A DNA stretch of 64,000 nt from an uncultured Bacilli bacterium (GCA_947589735.1 CANQCR010000005.1:1-64000), one strand, 5' to 3'; numbered from the stretch's first letter, positions 27,293 to 36,389 are shown. Notes: generated by a model not told the origin, from the letters alone. Numbers and translations: made by a program.

Positions 27293-28266
27293 TGGAGTTT
27301 ATTGAAACAATTAAAGATAGGGTTAAAGGTACTAATAAAAGAATTGTTTTACCAGAGACAATGGATGAACGTGTTTTAAAAGCCGCGCGTAAAGCTACTG
27401 ATGAAAGCTTGGCTAAAATTATTTTAATTGGTAAACCAAAAATATCAATAGATCTTACCAATATTGATATTATTGATCCTAATGAAGATTCTTTAACGGA
27501 TAAATTAGCTGAAGCATTATACGAGTTACGAAAAGAAAAAGGTATGACGCTTGAAGAAGCTCATAACTTATTAATAACTGATTATATGTATTATGCATGT
27601 ATGCTAGTTAAATGTGGTTATGCCGATGGCGTTGTAAGTGGTGCTTGCCATTCAACAGCTAATACTTTAAGGCCAGCTCTTCAAATAATTAAAACAAAAC
27701 CGGATACTAAACTTGTATCGGCTTTCTTTTTGGTTTGTGTACCGGATTGTACTTATGGTTATAATGGTGTTTTTATTTTCGCCGATGCTGGTTTAGTTCA
27801 AAATCCTAGTCAAGAAGAACTTGCCTATATTGCGGGTATGAGTGCGCAAACCTTTAATCTTTTAACAAATCAAGAACCAATGGTGGCGATGCTTTCCCAT
27901 TCAACTAAAGGTAGTGCTAGTCATCCTGATGTTGATAAAGTGGTCGAAGCAGTAAAAATAGCGCAAAACCTTTATCCACAATATCAAATAGATGGTGAGC
28001 TTCAACTAGATGCGGCGATTGTTCCAGAAGTTGCTCGAATAAAAGCTCCTGATAGTCATATTGCTGGTAAAGCTAATGTTTTAGTTTTTCCTGACTTAGA
28101 TTCCGGCAATATCGGTTATAAATTAGTTGAACGTTTAGCTAAAGCTAAAGCTTATGGTCCAATTACCCAGGGTATAGCGCGTCCAATTAATGATTTATCA
28201 AGAGGATGTTCCGTTGATGATATTGTTGGGGTAATTGCTATAACAGCTCTTCAAGTTCAAAAGTAG
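27292..28266 (+). CDS. pta: Phosphate acetyltransferase
   Basis: Interconverts acetyl-CoA and acetyl phosphate, part of the acetate/ATP-generating route of fermenters. 324 residues with the PTA_PTB fold: RIVLPETMDERVLKAA, YADGVVSGACHSTANTLRPAL, MLSHSTKGSA, DGELQLDAA and NVLVFPDLDSGNIGYKL. The partner acetate kinase is not in the window. The one-base overlap with the HD gene suggests coupling. Confidence 0.95.
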   Translation: MEFIETIKDRVKGTNKRIVLPETMDERVLKAARKATDESLAKIILIGKPKISIDLTNIDIIDPNEDSLTDKLAEALYELRKEKGMTLEEAHNLLITDYMYYACMLVKCGYADGVVSGACHSTANTLRPALQIIKTKPDTKLVSAFFLVCVPDCTYGYNGVFIFADAGLVQNPSQEELAYIAGMSAQTFNLLTNQEPMVAMLSHSTKGSASHPDVDKVVEAVKIAQNLYPQYQIDGELQLDAAIVPEVARIKAPDSHIAGKANVLVFPDLDSGNIGYKLVERLAKAKAYGPITQGIARPINDLSRGCSVDDIVGVIAITALQVQK

Positions 28267-28273
28267 GTGAGGT

Positions 28274-29629
28274 ATGGAAGATACAATTGCAGCTATTGCT
28301 ACATCTTTAGGTGTCGGCGCTATTTCGATTATCAGAGTAAGTGGTAATGACGCTATTAAAATTGTTAATAATTTATTTAAAGGTAAAGATTTAACAAAAG
28401 TTAGTAGTCATACAATTAATTATGGTCATATTCTTGATCAAGATAAAATTGTTGATGAGGTTTTAGTATCCGTTATGCGCGCACCTAAAACGTTTACACG
28501 AGAAGATGTCGTTGAAATAAATGTTCATGGTGGGATTGCTACGACTAATAAAGTATTAGAACTATTACTTACGAATGGATGTCGTTTAGCCGAACCTGGT
28601 GAGTTTACTAAAAGAGCTTTCTTAAATGGTCGAATTGACCTTGTTGAAGCTGAAGGCGTAATGGATTTAATCAATGCTAAAACTGATAAAGCTCGGGATT
28701 TAGCTATTAATCAAGTAAGTGGTTCGGTATCTAATTTAATTAAAGAATTACGCCAAAGTTTAGTTGAAATTCTTGCTAATATCGAAGTTAATATCGATTA
28801 TCCTGAATATGAAGATATCGAAGTAATGACGATTGAAATGATTAAAGATAAGCTTAAAATGATTAAACAAAAAATTAAAGAAATATTAGATAAATCCCAA
28901 AATGGTAAAATTGTTAAAGATGGCATTAAAACCGTTATTATTGGACGACCTAATGTTGGTAAAAGTAGTATTTTAAATCGTCTTTTAGAAGAAGATAAAG
29001 CTATTGTTACTGATGTAGCGGGAACAACGAGGGATATTGTTGAAGGGCGGATAACTATTGATGGTATCGTTTTAAATATTATTGATACCGCCGGTATTCG
29101 TAAGACCGATGATTTAGTTGAAAGTATTGGTGTTAAAAAGAGTTTATCACTCATTGATGAAGCTGATTTGATTTTATTTGTTTTAAATAATAATGAATCT
29201 TTAACTAAAGAGGATGAAGAGATTCTTAAAAAGATTAAAAAGCATAATAGTATTGTTATCATCAATAAAATTGATTTAGCTAATAAAATTAACATTGACG
29301 CTATTGATAACGACAATATTGTTATGTTATCAGCCTTAAATAATGAAGGAATTAATGATTTAAAGGCGACGATTAAGAAAATGTTTAATCTAGAGCAAAT
29401 TGAACAAGAGGATTATACCTATCTTAGTAGCGCTAGAAGTATTGCTTTATTAAAACAAGCTTCAAAAGCTTTAGATAATGTTGAAGAAGGCGTTAATAAT
29501 AATATGCCAATTGATATGGTTGAGATTGATCTTAAAGATGCTTGGAACTTATTAGGTGAAATTATTGGTGCTAATTATAGTGAAGAACTAATTGATCAAT
29601 TATTTAGTCAATTTTGTTTAGGAAAATAG
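28274..29629 (+). CDS. mnmE: tRNA modification GTPase MnmE
   Basis: With MnmG it installs (carboxymethyl)aminomethyl at U34 of tRNAs. The N-terminal tetrahydrofolate-binding domain starts DTIAAIATSLGVGAISIIRVSG; the G domain has GRPNVGKSS, GTTRD, DTAGIR and NKID; the C-terminal CLGK motif holds the conserved Cys. 451 residues. It starts 7 bases after pta, preceded by AGGTGAGGT. Confidence 0.97.
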   Translation: MEDTIAAIATSLGVGAISIIRVSGNDAIKIVNNLFKGKDLTKVSSHTINYGHILDQDKIVDEVLVSVMRAPKTFTREDVVEINVHGGIATTNKVLELLLTNGCRLAEPGEFTKRAFLNGRIDLVEAEGVMDLINAKTDKARDLAINQVSGSVSNLIKELRQSLVEILANIEVNIDYPEYEDIEVMTIEMIKDKLKMIKQKIKEILDKSQNGKIVKDGIKTVIIGRPNVGKSSILNRLLEEDKAIVTDVAGTTRDIVEGRITIDGIVLNIIDTAGIRKTDDLVESIGVKKSLSLIDEADLILFVLNNNESLTKEDEEILKKIKKHNSIVIINKIDLANKINIDAIDNDNIVMLSALNNEGINDLKATIKKMFNLEQIEQEDYTYLSSARSIALLKQASKALDNVEEGVNNNMPIDMVEIDLKDAWNLLGEIIGANYSEELIDQLFSQFCLGK

Positions 29630-29649
29630 GGGAGTAATCCTCTTTTTTT
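29628..29649 (+). terminator. Terminator after mnmE
   Basis: AGGGGA-GTAA-TCCTCT with a following T7 run, overlapping the mnmE stop region. Confidence 0.65.
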
Positions 29650-29719
29650 GTGAAAAAATTATTGTTTAATTATCAAAAAGATAGTATACTATCAAAGGAA
29701 GTTCAAAGAGGTGAGGTCA

Positions 29720-31591
29720 ATGTACGAAATTATTGTTGTAGGTGGTGGTCACGCCGGATGTGAGGCCTCACTTGCTAGTGCTAGAAAAGGACATAAGACT
29801 TTATTAATAACGGGTAATATTAAAAATATTGCTGATATGCCATGCAACCCATCCATTGGTGGTAGTGCAAAAGGTATTGTGGTAAGAGAAATTGATGCCT
29901 TAGGTGGCGAAATGGGTAAAAATGCTGATAAAAGTCTCTTACAAATAAAAATGTTAAATAGCGCTAAAGGACCGGCTGTTCAAGCCTTGCGTGCTCAAGC
30001 AGATAAAATAACTTATCCTAAAGAAATGTTAAAAACTTTAAAAAGTACACCTAACTTAGAAATAAGAGAAGCGATGGTGGAAGATTTAATTGTCACGGAT
30101 GGTGTAATCGGTGGTGTATGTTTAGCTGATGGAGAGAAAATTACTTCTAAAGCTGTTATTCTAACGACAGGAACATATTTAAAAGCCGATATTTTAGTGG
30201 GTGATACAAGAACGCGTCAAGGTCCTCATGGTGAGAAACCAAGTAATTTTTTAAGCGATAAATTAAAAGAATATGGATTCAATGTTATTCGCCTTAAAAC
30301 TGGTACGCCACAACGAATTGATAGAAGTTCGATTGATTTTTCTAAAACAAAAGTTGAAGAAGGCGATCAGACTTATCATACTTTCAGTTTTGATATGGTG
30401 CCTCAATATGAAATTGATAAGCAAGTTCCATGTCATTTGATTTATACAACCGAAGAAACGAAAAAGATTATTTTAGATAACTTAAATAAATCAAGTATGT
30501 ATGGAGGACTATCAGATATTAAAGGTGTTGGTCCAAGATATTGCCCATCCATTGAAGATAAAATGGTTCGTTTTAAAGATAAAGAGAAGCATCAATTGTT
30601 TTTGGAACCAGAAAGTTTATATTATGATGATATCTATGTTCAAGGATTTTCAACGAGTATGCCAAAAGACATCCAAGATAAAATGGTTCATAGCTTACCA
30701 GGATTAGAACATGCTAAAATATTAAAATATGCTTATGCTATCGAATATGATGCAATTGATTCTCGTCAGTTAAAACAAAGTTTAGAGACTAAAGTTATTG
30801 AAAATCTTTATACTGCTGGTCAAATAAATGGTACAAGTGGCTATGAAGAAGCAGCTTGTCAAGGTTTAATGGCGGGTATAAATGCAAGTTTGAAACTAGA
30901 GGGTAAGGAACCACTCATTTTAAAACGAAATGAAGCATATATCGGAGTTTTGATTGATGATCTTGTAACTAAAGGCATTATTGACCCATACCGTTTATTA
31001 ACCTCTCGAGCTGAATATCGCCTATTATTACGTAGTGATAACGCTGATATGCGTTTAACGGATTATGGATATAAGATTGGTTTAATAAGTGAAGATAGAT
31101 ATGCTCGTTTTAAAGAAAAAATGGAGCAAATTAAAGAGTTAGAAGAAACATTAAAGAATAATAAAATTACTCCAACTGAAGAAACAAATAAGTATTTAGA
31201 AACTATTCCAACAACACCATTAAAAGATGGTATAACATTGTATGATTTTCTAAAACGACCAGAAATAACTTTCGAACATGTGAAACATTTTATTTCCCTA
31301 AATTATTCCGATGTTGTTTTAGAACAAATATTAATTAATACTAAGTATGAGGGTTATATTGTTAAAGCTAATAAAGAAGCTTTAAAAATGGTTGACTTAG
31401 ATAATAAAAAAATACCAGATGATATTGATTATGACAAAATTCATAACCTTGCAAGTGAAGCTAAACAAAAATTAAAACAGATAAGACCTACTTCTATTGG
31501 TCAAGCAATTCGTATTAGTGGTGTTAATCCAGCTGATATTTCCCTAATTATGGTTTATTTAAAAAAGGAGTACTTCTATGAATCAAAGTGA
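29720..31591 (+). CDS. mnmG: tRNA uridine-5-carboxymethylaminomethyl synthesis enzyme MnmG (GidA)
   Basis: FAD-dependent partner of MnmE. The Rossmann motif VGGGHAGCEAS is at the start; also typical are NPSIGGSAKGIVVREIDALGG, the Cys-containing GPRYCPSIEDK and YTAGQINGTSGYEEAACQG. The ATG at 29720 is correct; the tracked GTG lies within the GAGGTGAGGT ribosome site. 623 residues. It overlaps rsmG by 14 bases. Confidence 0.97.
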   Translation: MYEIIVVGGGHAGCEASLASARKGHKTLLITGNIKNIADMPCNPSIGGSAKGIVVREIDALGGEMGKNADKSLLQIKMLNSAKGPAVQALRAQADKITYPKEMLKTLKSTPNLEIREAMVEDLIVTDGVIGGVCLADGEKITSKAVILTTGTYLKADILVGDTRTRQGPHGEKPSNFLSDKLKEYGFNVIRLKTGTPQRIDRSSIDFSKTKVEEGDQTYHTFSFDMVPQYEIDKQVPCHLIYTTEETKKIILDNLNKSSMYGGLSDIKGVGPRYCPSIEDKMVRFKDKEKHQLFLEPESLYYDDIYVQGFSTSMPKDIQDKMVHSLPGLEHAKILKYAYAIEYDAIDSRQLKQSLETKVIENLYTAGQINGTSGYEEAACQGLMAGINASLKLEGKEPLILKRNEAYIGVLIDDLVTKGIIDPYRLLTSRAEYRLLLRSDNADMRLTDYGYKIGLISEDRYARFKEKMEQIKELEETLKNNKITPTEETNKYLETIPTTPLKDGITLYDFLKRPEITFEHVKHFISLNYSDVVLEQILINTKYEGYIVKANKEALKMVDLDNKKIPDDIDYDKIHNLASEAKQKLKQIRPTSIGQAIRISGVNPADISLIMVYLKKEYFYESK

Positions 31592-32279
31592 TTTTATTAA
31601 AGAAGTAGATGCATTAGGAATAAAATTAACGGATAAGCAACTAAACCAATTAAATCTTTATTATGAATTACTAGTAGAATATAATAAAAAAATGAACTTA
31701 ACCGGTATAACCATTAAAGAAGATGTTTATTTAAAACATTTCTATGATAGTTTAACAATTGTTAAGGCGATAAATCTTAATGAAGTAGATACCTTATGCG
31801 ATATTGGAAGTGGTGCTGGATTGCCGGGAATAGTTTTAAAGATTGTATTTCCCAACTTAAAAGTATTACTTATAGACTCCTTAAATAAAAGGGTTGAATT
31901 CTTAAAAATTGTTATTTCCAAACTCGGTTTAACAAATATTGAAGCCCTTCATTATCGAATTGAGGAATATGGTATTAAAAACCGGGAAATATTTGATGTC
32001 GTAACAGCAAGAGCTGTAGCTGGAACCAATATTTTGTTAGAATATGCCGCATCATTAGTTAAAAAGAATGGCTATTTTATCCCTTTAAAAGGTCATAAGG
32101 AAGATATAACATTATATGAAAAAGCTTGTCAAAAACTCGGTTTAAAGTTGGATGAAGAAATATCCTTTTTATTGCCCGTTGAAAATAGTGAGCGAACTAT
32201 TTTCAAGTTTAAAAAGGTATCATCAACGCCACAAAAGTATCCGCGGAAGAATAGTGAAATAAAAAAGCGTCCATTATAA
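31578..32279 (+). CDS. rsmG: 16S rRNA (guanine-527-N7)-methyltransferase RsmG
   Basis: SAM-dependent methylase with CDIGSGAGLPGIVLKI as the cofactor loop and VTARAVAGTNILLEYA. 233 residues, family length, with a basic C-terminal tail. It is coupled to mnmG by a 14-base overlap; AAAGGAG precedes the ATG. In Bacillus the next gene is noc, as here. Confidence 0.96.
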   Translation: MNQSDFIKEVDALGIKLTDKQLNQLNLYYELLVEYNKKMNLTGITIKEDVYLKHFYDSLTIVKAINLNEVDTLCDIGSGAGLPGIVLKIVFPNLKVLLIDSLNKRVEFLKIVISKLGLTNIEALHYRIEEYGIKNREIFDVVTARAVAGTNILLEYAASLVKKNGYFIPLKGHKEDITLYEKACQKLGLKLDEEISFLLPVENSERTIFKFKKVSSTPQKYPRKNSEIKKRPL

Positions 32280-32294
32280 AAATGGACTTTTTTT
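32269..32294 (+). terminator. Terminator of mnmG-rsmG
   Basis: GTCCATT and AATGGAC form a stem that contains the rsmG stop in its loop, followed by T7. It separates noc from rsmG. Confidence 0.85.
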
Positions 32295-32306
32295 ATTTAA
32301 TTTATT

Positions 32307-32350
32307 ATTTCCCAAAAAATATTGTATTATTTCCCGAAATATATTATAAT
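32307..32350 (+). promoter_or_regulatory. noc promoter with overlapping Noc-type half-sites
   Basis: TTGTAT (32322-32327), a 17-base spacer and TATAAT (32345-32350) form a promoter. ATTTCCCGAAAT (32329-32340) lies inside the spacer, and ATTTCCCAAAAAAT (32307-32320) lies just upstream. Both begin with the ATTTCCC half of the Noc site, exactly 22 bases (two helical turns) apart. Autorepression by Noc is a natural inference, not shown. Confidence 0.6.
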
Positions 32351-32378
32351 TATTGATAGAATAGAAGTGAGGTTGGAA

Positions 32379-34994
32379 ATGAACGATACGCGAAATAAAA
32401 TCGTTGAGTTAAATTTGAATGATATACTTCCTAATCGTTTTCAGCCTCGAATCCAATTTAATGAGGAAGCGATTATTGGATTATCAGATTCAATTCGCGA
32501 GCATGGTGTTTTAGAACCAATCATTGTACGACCAATTGGCGATAAATATGAAATAGTAGCAGGCGAAAGAAGATATAAAGCCTGTGTTTTAGCGAATTTA
32601 GAAACAATTCCTGCTAGAATTATTGATATGAGTGATCATGATAGTGTTGAAATAGCTTTGATTGAAAATGTTCAACGTCGTGATTTAACACCAATTGAAG
32701 AAGCTTTATCTTATAATCGTATCCTTGATATGGGTTATTTAACACAGGAACAATTAGCTCGTAAATTAGGTAAAAGTCAATCAACTATCGCTAATAAGAA
32801 ACGTCTTTTAAACTTGTGCGATGAGGTTCAATCTGCTTTAGTTGAGGAAAAAATTTCGGAAAGACATGCTAGATCTTTACTTAAACTTAGTAACGCTAAT
32901 GCTCAAAAAAGAATGTTAAATCGGATTATTGATGAACGTTTAACTGTAAGACGCTTAGATGAAGAAATTGAAAAAGAATTAGCATTAATGACGCCGGAAG
33001 AACAATTAGAAGAAGTGGCTAATGCTCTACTTAATGTAGAAGACGATGTTCAAGAAGATTCAATTATCGATATTTCAAACTTATTTGATGATGATATTAA
33101 GCCAATTGAATCTTTAGATAAACCAACAACTTCAATGTCATCTAGTCCAGCTATTTCTGAAATTAATACTAATGTTTCTAACAATATTGAAAGTGCTCCA
33201 ACACCTACATTAGAAACATCAATTAATCCAGCATCAGCACCAATGAATAGTGAAACGGAAAGTGTTCCAACACCAAGTCCACATATTGAGCCTCTACCAA
33301 GCTTAATGCCTACTATTCATCAGTTTGTAGAAACAATAGCTCCGGAATCAATGGATAATCCAATCATGACAAACGAGACAACAACATCTATTTCACCAAC
33401 CCCAGAAATGCCAGTAGTTGAACCAAGTCCAATGACGATGGCGCCAGAATTAACTAGTGAACCAATTACTAATGATGTGTCATCTCCATCAATTACTGAG
33501 GTGAATAGATTTAATAAATTTATTGCTCCAGAATACAAGAATGAAGATCCTGATAATAAACTAGATCCATTAATAGCGCCAGTAATAGAAAATCCTAATG
33601 GAACTAGTGAACCAAGTGTTGAACCTATTGCGCCACCAGATAATCTTACCCCAACAACGATGTTTTCAAACTTAATGAATAATAATCCGGTGCAAGAGAG
33701 TGAAAATGTTCCTATTAATCAAGATGATTTAAACAATTTCTTAGATCCATCTATTATTGATGGTCAAAAACAGGAAGTGCCTGAAAATATTGATATTATC
33801 GATGCTTCCGTATTTGCTAGGTTCTTAGATCCTGATTATGATATAAACAGTATAGATAATGAAGAAAAAGAGGAGGTTAAACCTATGTCATTTGCTCAAT
33901 ATTTAAATAATGATAACAGTAATGATCAAGTTCAAACGACGCCAATGACGCCATCACCAAGTGCTCCAGATATGCTAGCACCACAAGGAACCCCATCATC
34001 AATGCCAGATATGTTAGCGCCACAGAGTCAACCAAGTGCGCCAACAGGTTTTGATATGCCAAAACCAGACTTAATGGCAACGATGGATTCTAATTATAAT
34101 CCAACAGCAATGCCACAAGCACCAGCAGTACCGGACATGTTAGCACCAGCGGAAACGCAAGCTCCAGATATGCTAGCACCACAAGAAATCCCATCACCAA
34201 TGCCAGATATGTTAGCGCCACAGAGTCAACCAAGTGCGCCAACAGGTTTTGATATGCCAAAACCAGACTTAATGGCAACGATGGATTCTAATTATAATCC
34301 AACAGCAATGCCACAAGCACCAGCAGTACCGGACATGTTAGCACCAGCGGAAACGCAAGCTCCAGATATGCTAGCACCACAAGAAATCCCATCACCAATG
34401 CCAGATATGTTAGCGCCACAAAGCGCACAACAAAGTTTGAATCCAAGTATGGGCGTTGGAGGATCAACTTTAACTCCTGATACTTCTTTTGGTTTAGCGC
34501 CTGAAGTAGAAACACCAACAGAAACGCCACTTACTGAAAGTTATCAAGTACCACAAGAAACAAATCAACCTGGCTTTGTTATGGCTACAAGTGATCAACC
34601 AAATTATAATATGCCATCAACACCAGTGATGGATACAAATACAAATGCTTTATTCCAACCGCCAGCTCCAGAAGAACAAGCTCCTGTAGAAACTCCAGCT
34701 CCAGTTGTGGATTTACCACCAGCCGAGACGGAGATAACAGCTGAGCCAACTGACGAAGACATAAGCCGTTCACAAGCGGAAATTCAGCCAATTATTGTTA
34801 CTGATTATGAGAAACAATATGATCCTTTATTACCTGATAATCCAGCTAATATGGAGCCAAAAGTTGATTTACGCCAAGTTATTGATATGATAAGATCATT
34901 AAGTAATCAAATTGAAGATTTAGGCTTTAAAATTGATACCGAAGAGGTTGATTTTGATGATTCTTATAAAGTAACTTTTGTGATTGAAAAATAA
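32379..34994 (+). CDS. noc: Noc-like nucleoid occlusion protein (ParB family) with giant repetitive linker
   Basis: 871 residues; Bacillus Noc has about 280. Residues 1-230 are a ParB/Noc module: NRFQPR, the CTP-binding motifs GERRYKA (62-68) and ENVQRRDL (97-104), and an HTH at about 121-145 reading GKSQSTIANKKRLL. It keeps the Gln and Lys of the Noc recognition helix (Bacillus GQSTIANKLRLL). The last 43 residues (IRSLSNQIEDLGFKIDTEE) resemble the Noc C-terminal dimerisation domain. Between lie about 600 residues rich in Pro, Met, Ala, Ser and Asp, including a 66-residue duplication. The ATG at 32379 has GTGAGG upstream; the tracked start coincides with the -35 box. The N-terminal membrane-binding helix of Bacillus Noc is missing. 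It follows rsmG as noc does; no soj/spo0J follows. Confidence 0.85.
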   Translation: MNDTRNKIVELNLNDILPNRFQPRIQFNEEAIIGLSDSIREHGVLEPIIVRPIGDKYEIVAGERRYKACVLANLETIPARIIDMSDHDSVEIALIENVQRRDLTPIEEALSYNRILDMGYLTQEQLARKLGKSQSTIANKKRLLNLCDEVQSALVEEKISERHARSLLKLSNANAQKRMLNRIIDERLTVRRLDEEIEKELALMTPEEQLEEVANALLNVEDDVQEDSIIDISNLFDDDIKPIESLDKPTTSMSSSPAISEINTNVSNNIESAPTPTLETSINPASAPMNSETESVPTPSPHIEPLPSLMPTIHQFVETIAPESMDNPIMTNETTTSISPTPEMPVVEPSPMTMAPELTSEPITNDVSSPSITEVNRFNKFIAPEYKNEDPDNKLDPLIAPVIENPNGTSEPSVEPIAPPDNLTPTTMFSNLMNNNPVQESENVPINQDDLNNFLDPSIIDGQKQEVPENIDIIDASVFARFLDPDYDINSIDNEEKEEVKPMSFAQYLNNDNSNDQVQTTPMTPSPSAPDMLAPQGTPSSMPDMLAPQSQPSAPTGFDMPKPDLMATMDSNYNPTAMPQAPAVPDMLAPAETQAPDMLAPQEIPSPMPDMLAPQSQPSAPTGFDMPKPDLMATMDSNYNPTAMPQAPAVPDMLAPAETQAPDMLAPQEIPSPMPDMLAPQSAQQSLNPSMGVGGSTLTPDTSFGLAPEVETPTETPLTESYQVPQETNQPGFVMATSDQPNYNMPSTPVMDTNTNALFQPPAPEEQAPVETPAPVVDLPPAETEITAEPTDEDISRSQAEIQPIIVTDYEKQYDPLLPDNPANMEPKVDLRQVIDMIRSLSNQIEDLGFKIDTEEVDFDDSYKVTFVIEK
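33963..34420 (+). repeat. 198-bp direct repeat inside noc (two full copies and a partial third)
   Basis: GCTCCAGATATGCTAGCACC recurs at 33963, 34161 and 34359, an exact 198-base (66-codon) period. Copies 1 and 2 are nearly identical in DNA; the third stops after about 60 bases. The protein unit contains three MPDMLAP-type heptads. Near-identity at the DNA level points to recent duplication and to length instability. Confidence 0.93.
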
Positions 34995-35214
34995 AATAAA
35001 CATTGATTTTTTGCCAAGTAGTGTTGGTAGACAATAAATATAATTATAGAGGATGATGAAAATCATCCTTTTATAATGCCCTTGCCAAGAATATTTTAGA
35101 TAAAAATGACTAAGATACTCATGAACTACTAGTAGATAGATTTATATTTTAGGGTGTTCAAAATAATGTAAAAAGAACTAATGTTTATAATATTACTAAA
35201 AGAGAAAAAAATTA
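34995..35214. other. Gene-free stretch after noc
   Basis: Apart from the terminator-like hairpin at 35050 I see no supported gene. A short frame (DTHELLVDRFIF, about 35114-35149) vaguely recalls the C-terminal end of serine recombinases, but it is too short to call a remnant. Confidence 0.4.
35050..35073 (+). terminator. Terminator-like hairpin after noc
   Basis: AGGATGAT-GAAA-ATCATCCT is a perfect 8-bp stem with a GAAA loop, followed by TTTTAT. It lies 55 bases after the noc stop. Confidence 0.65.
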
Positions 35215-35243
35215 TTGTAATATGAACATATGTTTGATATAAT
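35215..35243 (+). promoter_or_regulatory. Promoter of the BRO gene
   Basis: TTGTAA (35215-35220), a 17-base spacer and TATAAT (35238-35243), followed by an AAAGGAGGT ribosome site before the ATG at 35267. Confidence 0.7.
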
Positions 35244-35266
35244 ATGTATAGCAAAGGAGGTATCTT

Positions 35267-36121
35267 ATGAATCAAGATAAAATGCATTTAATAAATAAAA
35301 TATTTAATAATGAAACCATTAGAACTGTTTGGGATAAGGAACAAGAAAAATACTTTATAAGTATTGTCGATATAGTTGGCGTTGTTTCAGAAAGTGATAA
35401 TCCACAAACATACTGGAGGGTGCTCAAAAAGAGACTTAAAGATGAAGGAAATGAAACCGTTACAAATTGTAACGCTTTGAAACTTAGAGCTAAAGATGGT
35501 AAATATCGTTTAACTGATGTTGTTGATATTGAAGGAATGTTTAGAATCATTGAATCAATTCCTAGTAAGAATGCGGAACCAATAAAGCAATGGCTTGCAA
35601 AATTAGGCAGAGAAAGAATTGATGAAACATTTGATCCTTCGCTAGCAGCCCAAAGAGCGATAGACTTATATAGATCTAAAGGTTATGATGAAAAATGGAT
35701 TGCAAAAAGAATTAAAGGTATTCAAGATAGAAAGCAACTTACTGATGTATGGAAAGATGGAGGTATAACTGAATCAAAAGAATATGTGATTCTAACAAAT
35801 GAAATTTATAAAGAATGGTCTGGCATGACTGCAAAAGAGTATAAATCATTTAAAGGACTTAGGAAAGAATCACTCCGAGATAATATGTCTGATGTTGAAG
35901 TTGCACTTGCAGATTTAGGAGAAATAGCAACAAGAGAAATTGCTAAAAAGAAAAATCCAAAAGGTTTAAATGAAAATATTGAAGTAGCAAGACGTGGTGG
36001 CAAAATTGCTGGCAATACAAGAAAAGACTTAGAACACGAAATAGGTGAGAGTGTTGTTACTAGTAATAATGCATTAAACTACGAATATGTAGATAAAAAA
36101 GAAATTGAAATGAAAAATTAA
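35267..36121 (+). CDS. BRO-N domain protein (phage antirepressor or DinD-like)
   Basis: 284 residues. The N-terminal third (IRTVWDKEQEKYFISIVDIVGVVSES, then YRLTDVVDIEGMFRIIESI) is a Bro-N DNA-binding domain as in phage antirepressors. The C-terminal half (YKSFKGLRKESLRDNMSDVEVALADLGEIATREIA) resembles the DinD-type extension seen in chromosomal BRO proteins. Such genes are often mobile-element cargo; no integrase or phage gene lies near it. It stands where soj/spo0J would follow noc, and has its own promoter. The function of this subclass is not established. Confidence 0.8.
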   Translation: MNQDKMHLINKIFNNETIRTVWDKEQEKYFISIVDIVGVVSESDNPQTYWRVLKKRLKDEGNETVTNCNALKLRAKDGKYRLTDVVDIEGMFRIIESIPSKNAEPIKQWLAKLGRERIDETFDPSLAAQRAIDLYRSKGYDEKWIAKRIKGIQDRKQLTDVWKDGGITESKEYVILTNEIYKEWSGMTAKEYKSFKGLRKESLRDNMSDVEVALADLGEIATREIAKKKNPKGLNENIEVARRGGKIAGNTRKDLEHEIGESVVTSNNALNYEYVDKKEIEMKN

Positions 36122-36323
36122 TTACTTTCTAGCATAATAATTTTTAAGATATAAAAGTTATTACACCTAACCATGATAACTTTAAACTAGAAATTAGTTG
36201 CATAATGATTATTGCTAGGTGGAGATAACTATTGTGTGATTTAGCGTATAAGTTAATAAAAAATAATAATGGCTATTTAAATAAAAGCACCATATTTAGT
36301 AAATTTAAGATATAATTATTTAT
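36122..36323. other. Gene-free stretch between BRO gene and corA
   Basis: I find no supported open frame. One inverted repeat, AAAGTTAT / ATAACTTT at about 36155-36185, is present. The stretch ends in the long hairpin described next. Confidence 0.4.
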
Positions 36324-36389
36324 AGACATAAGTTTTGATCCTTTCAATGTTTTAAGGTAATTACATTGTATCAAACTTATGTCTTTTTT
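36324..36389 (+). terminator. Long hairpin with T-run between BRO gene and corA
   Basis: AGACATAAGTTTTGAT pairs with ATCAAACTTATGTCT (15 bp with one bulge); an inner CAATGT/ACATTG stem extends it. A TTTTTT run follows on the plus strand and overlaps the corA stop. It would end plus-strand transcripts about 200 bases past the BRO gene. It is longer than usual terminators and could be the 3' end of a small RNA. Confidence 0.6.

Noticed and set aside
31977-31990. Half Noc site CCGGGAAAT in rsmG
   Set aside because: Only 10 of 14 positions match, with the left half lost.
33963-34420. Tandem repeats as a possible CRISPR-like or VNTR non-coding array
   Set aside because: The period of 198 is a multiple of three, the frame stays open and there are no distinct spacers; this is a coding repeat.
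33883-34791. Series of minus-strand ORFs (MPLSLVLAYQNLLAHL type) with repeated sequence
   Set aside because: They are antisense shadows of the noc repeat; the hydrophobic residues come from the complement of Pro/Met/Ala codons and there are no ribosome sites.
35114-35149. Short frame DTHELLVDRFIF resembling the C-terminus of a serine recombinase
   Set aside because: Only 12 residues, no upstream homology in any frame; chance similarity cannot be excluded.
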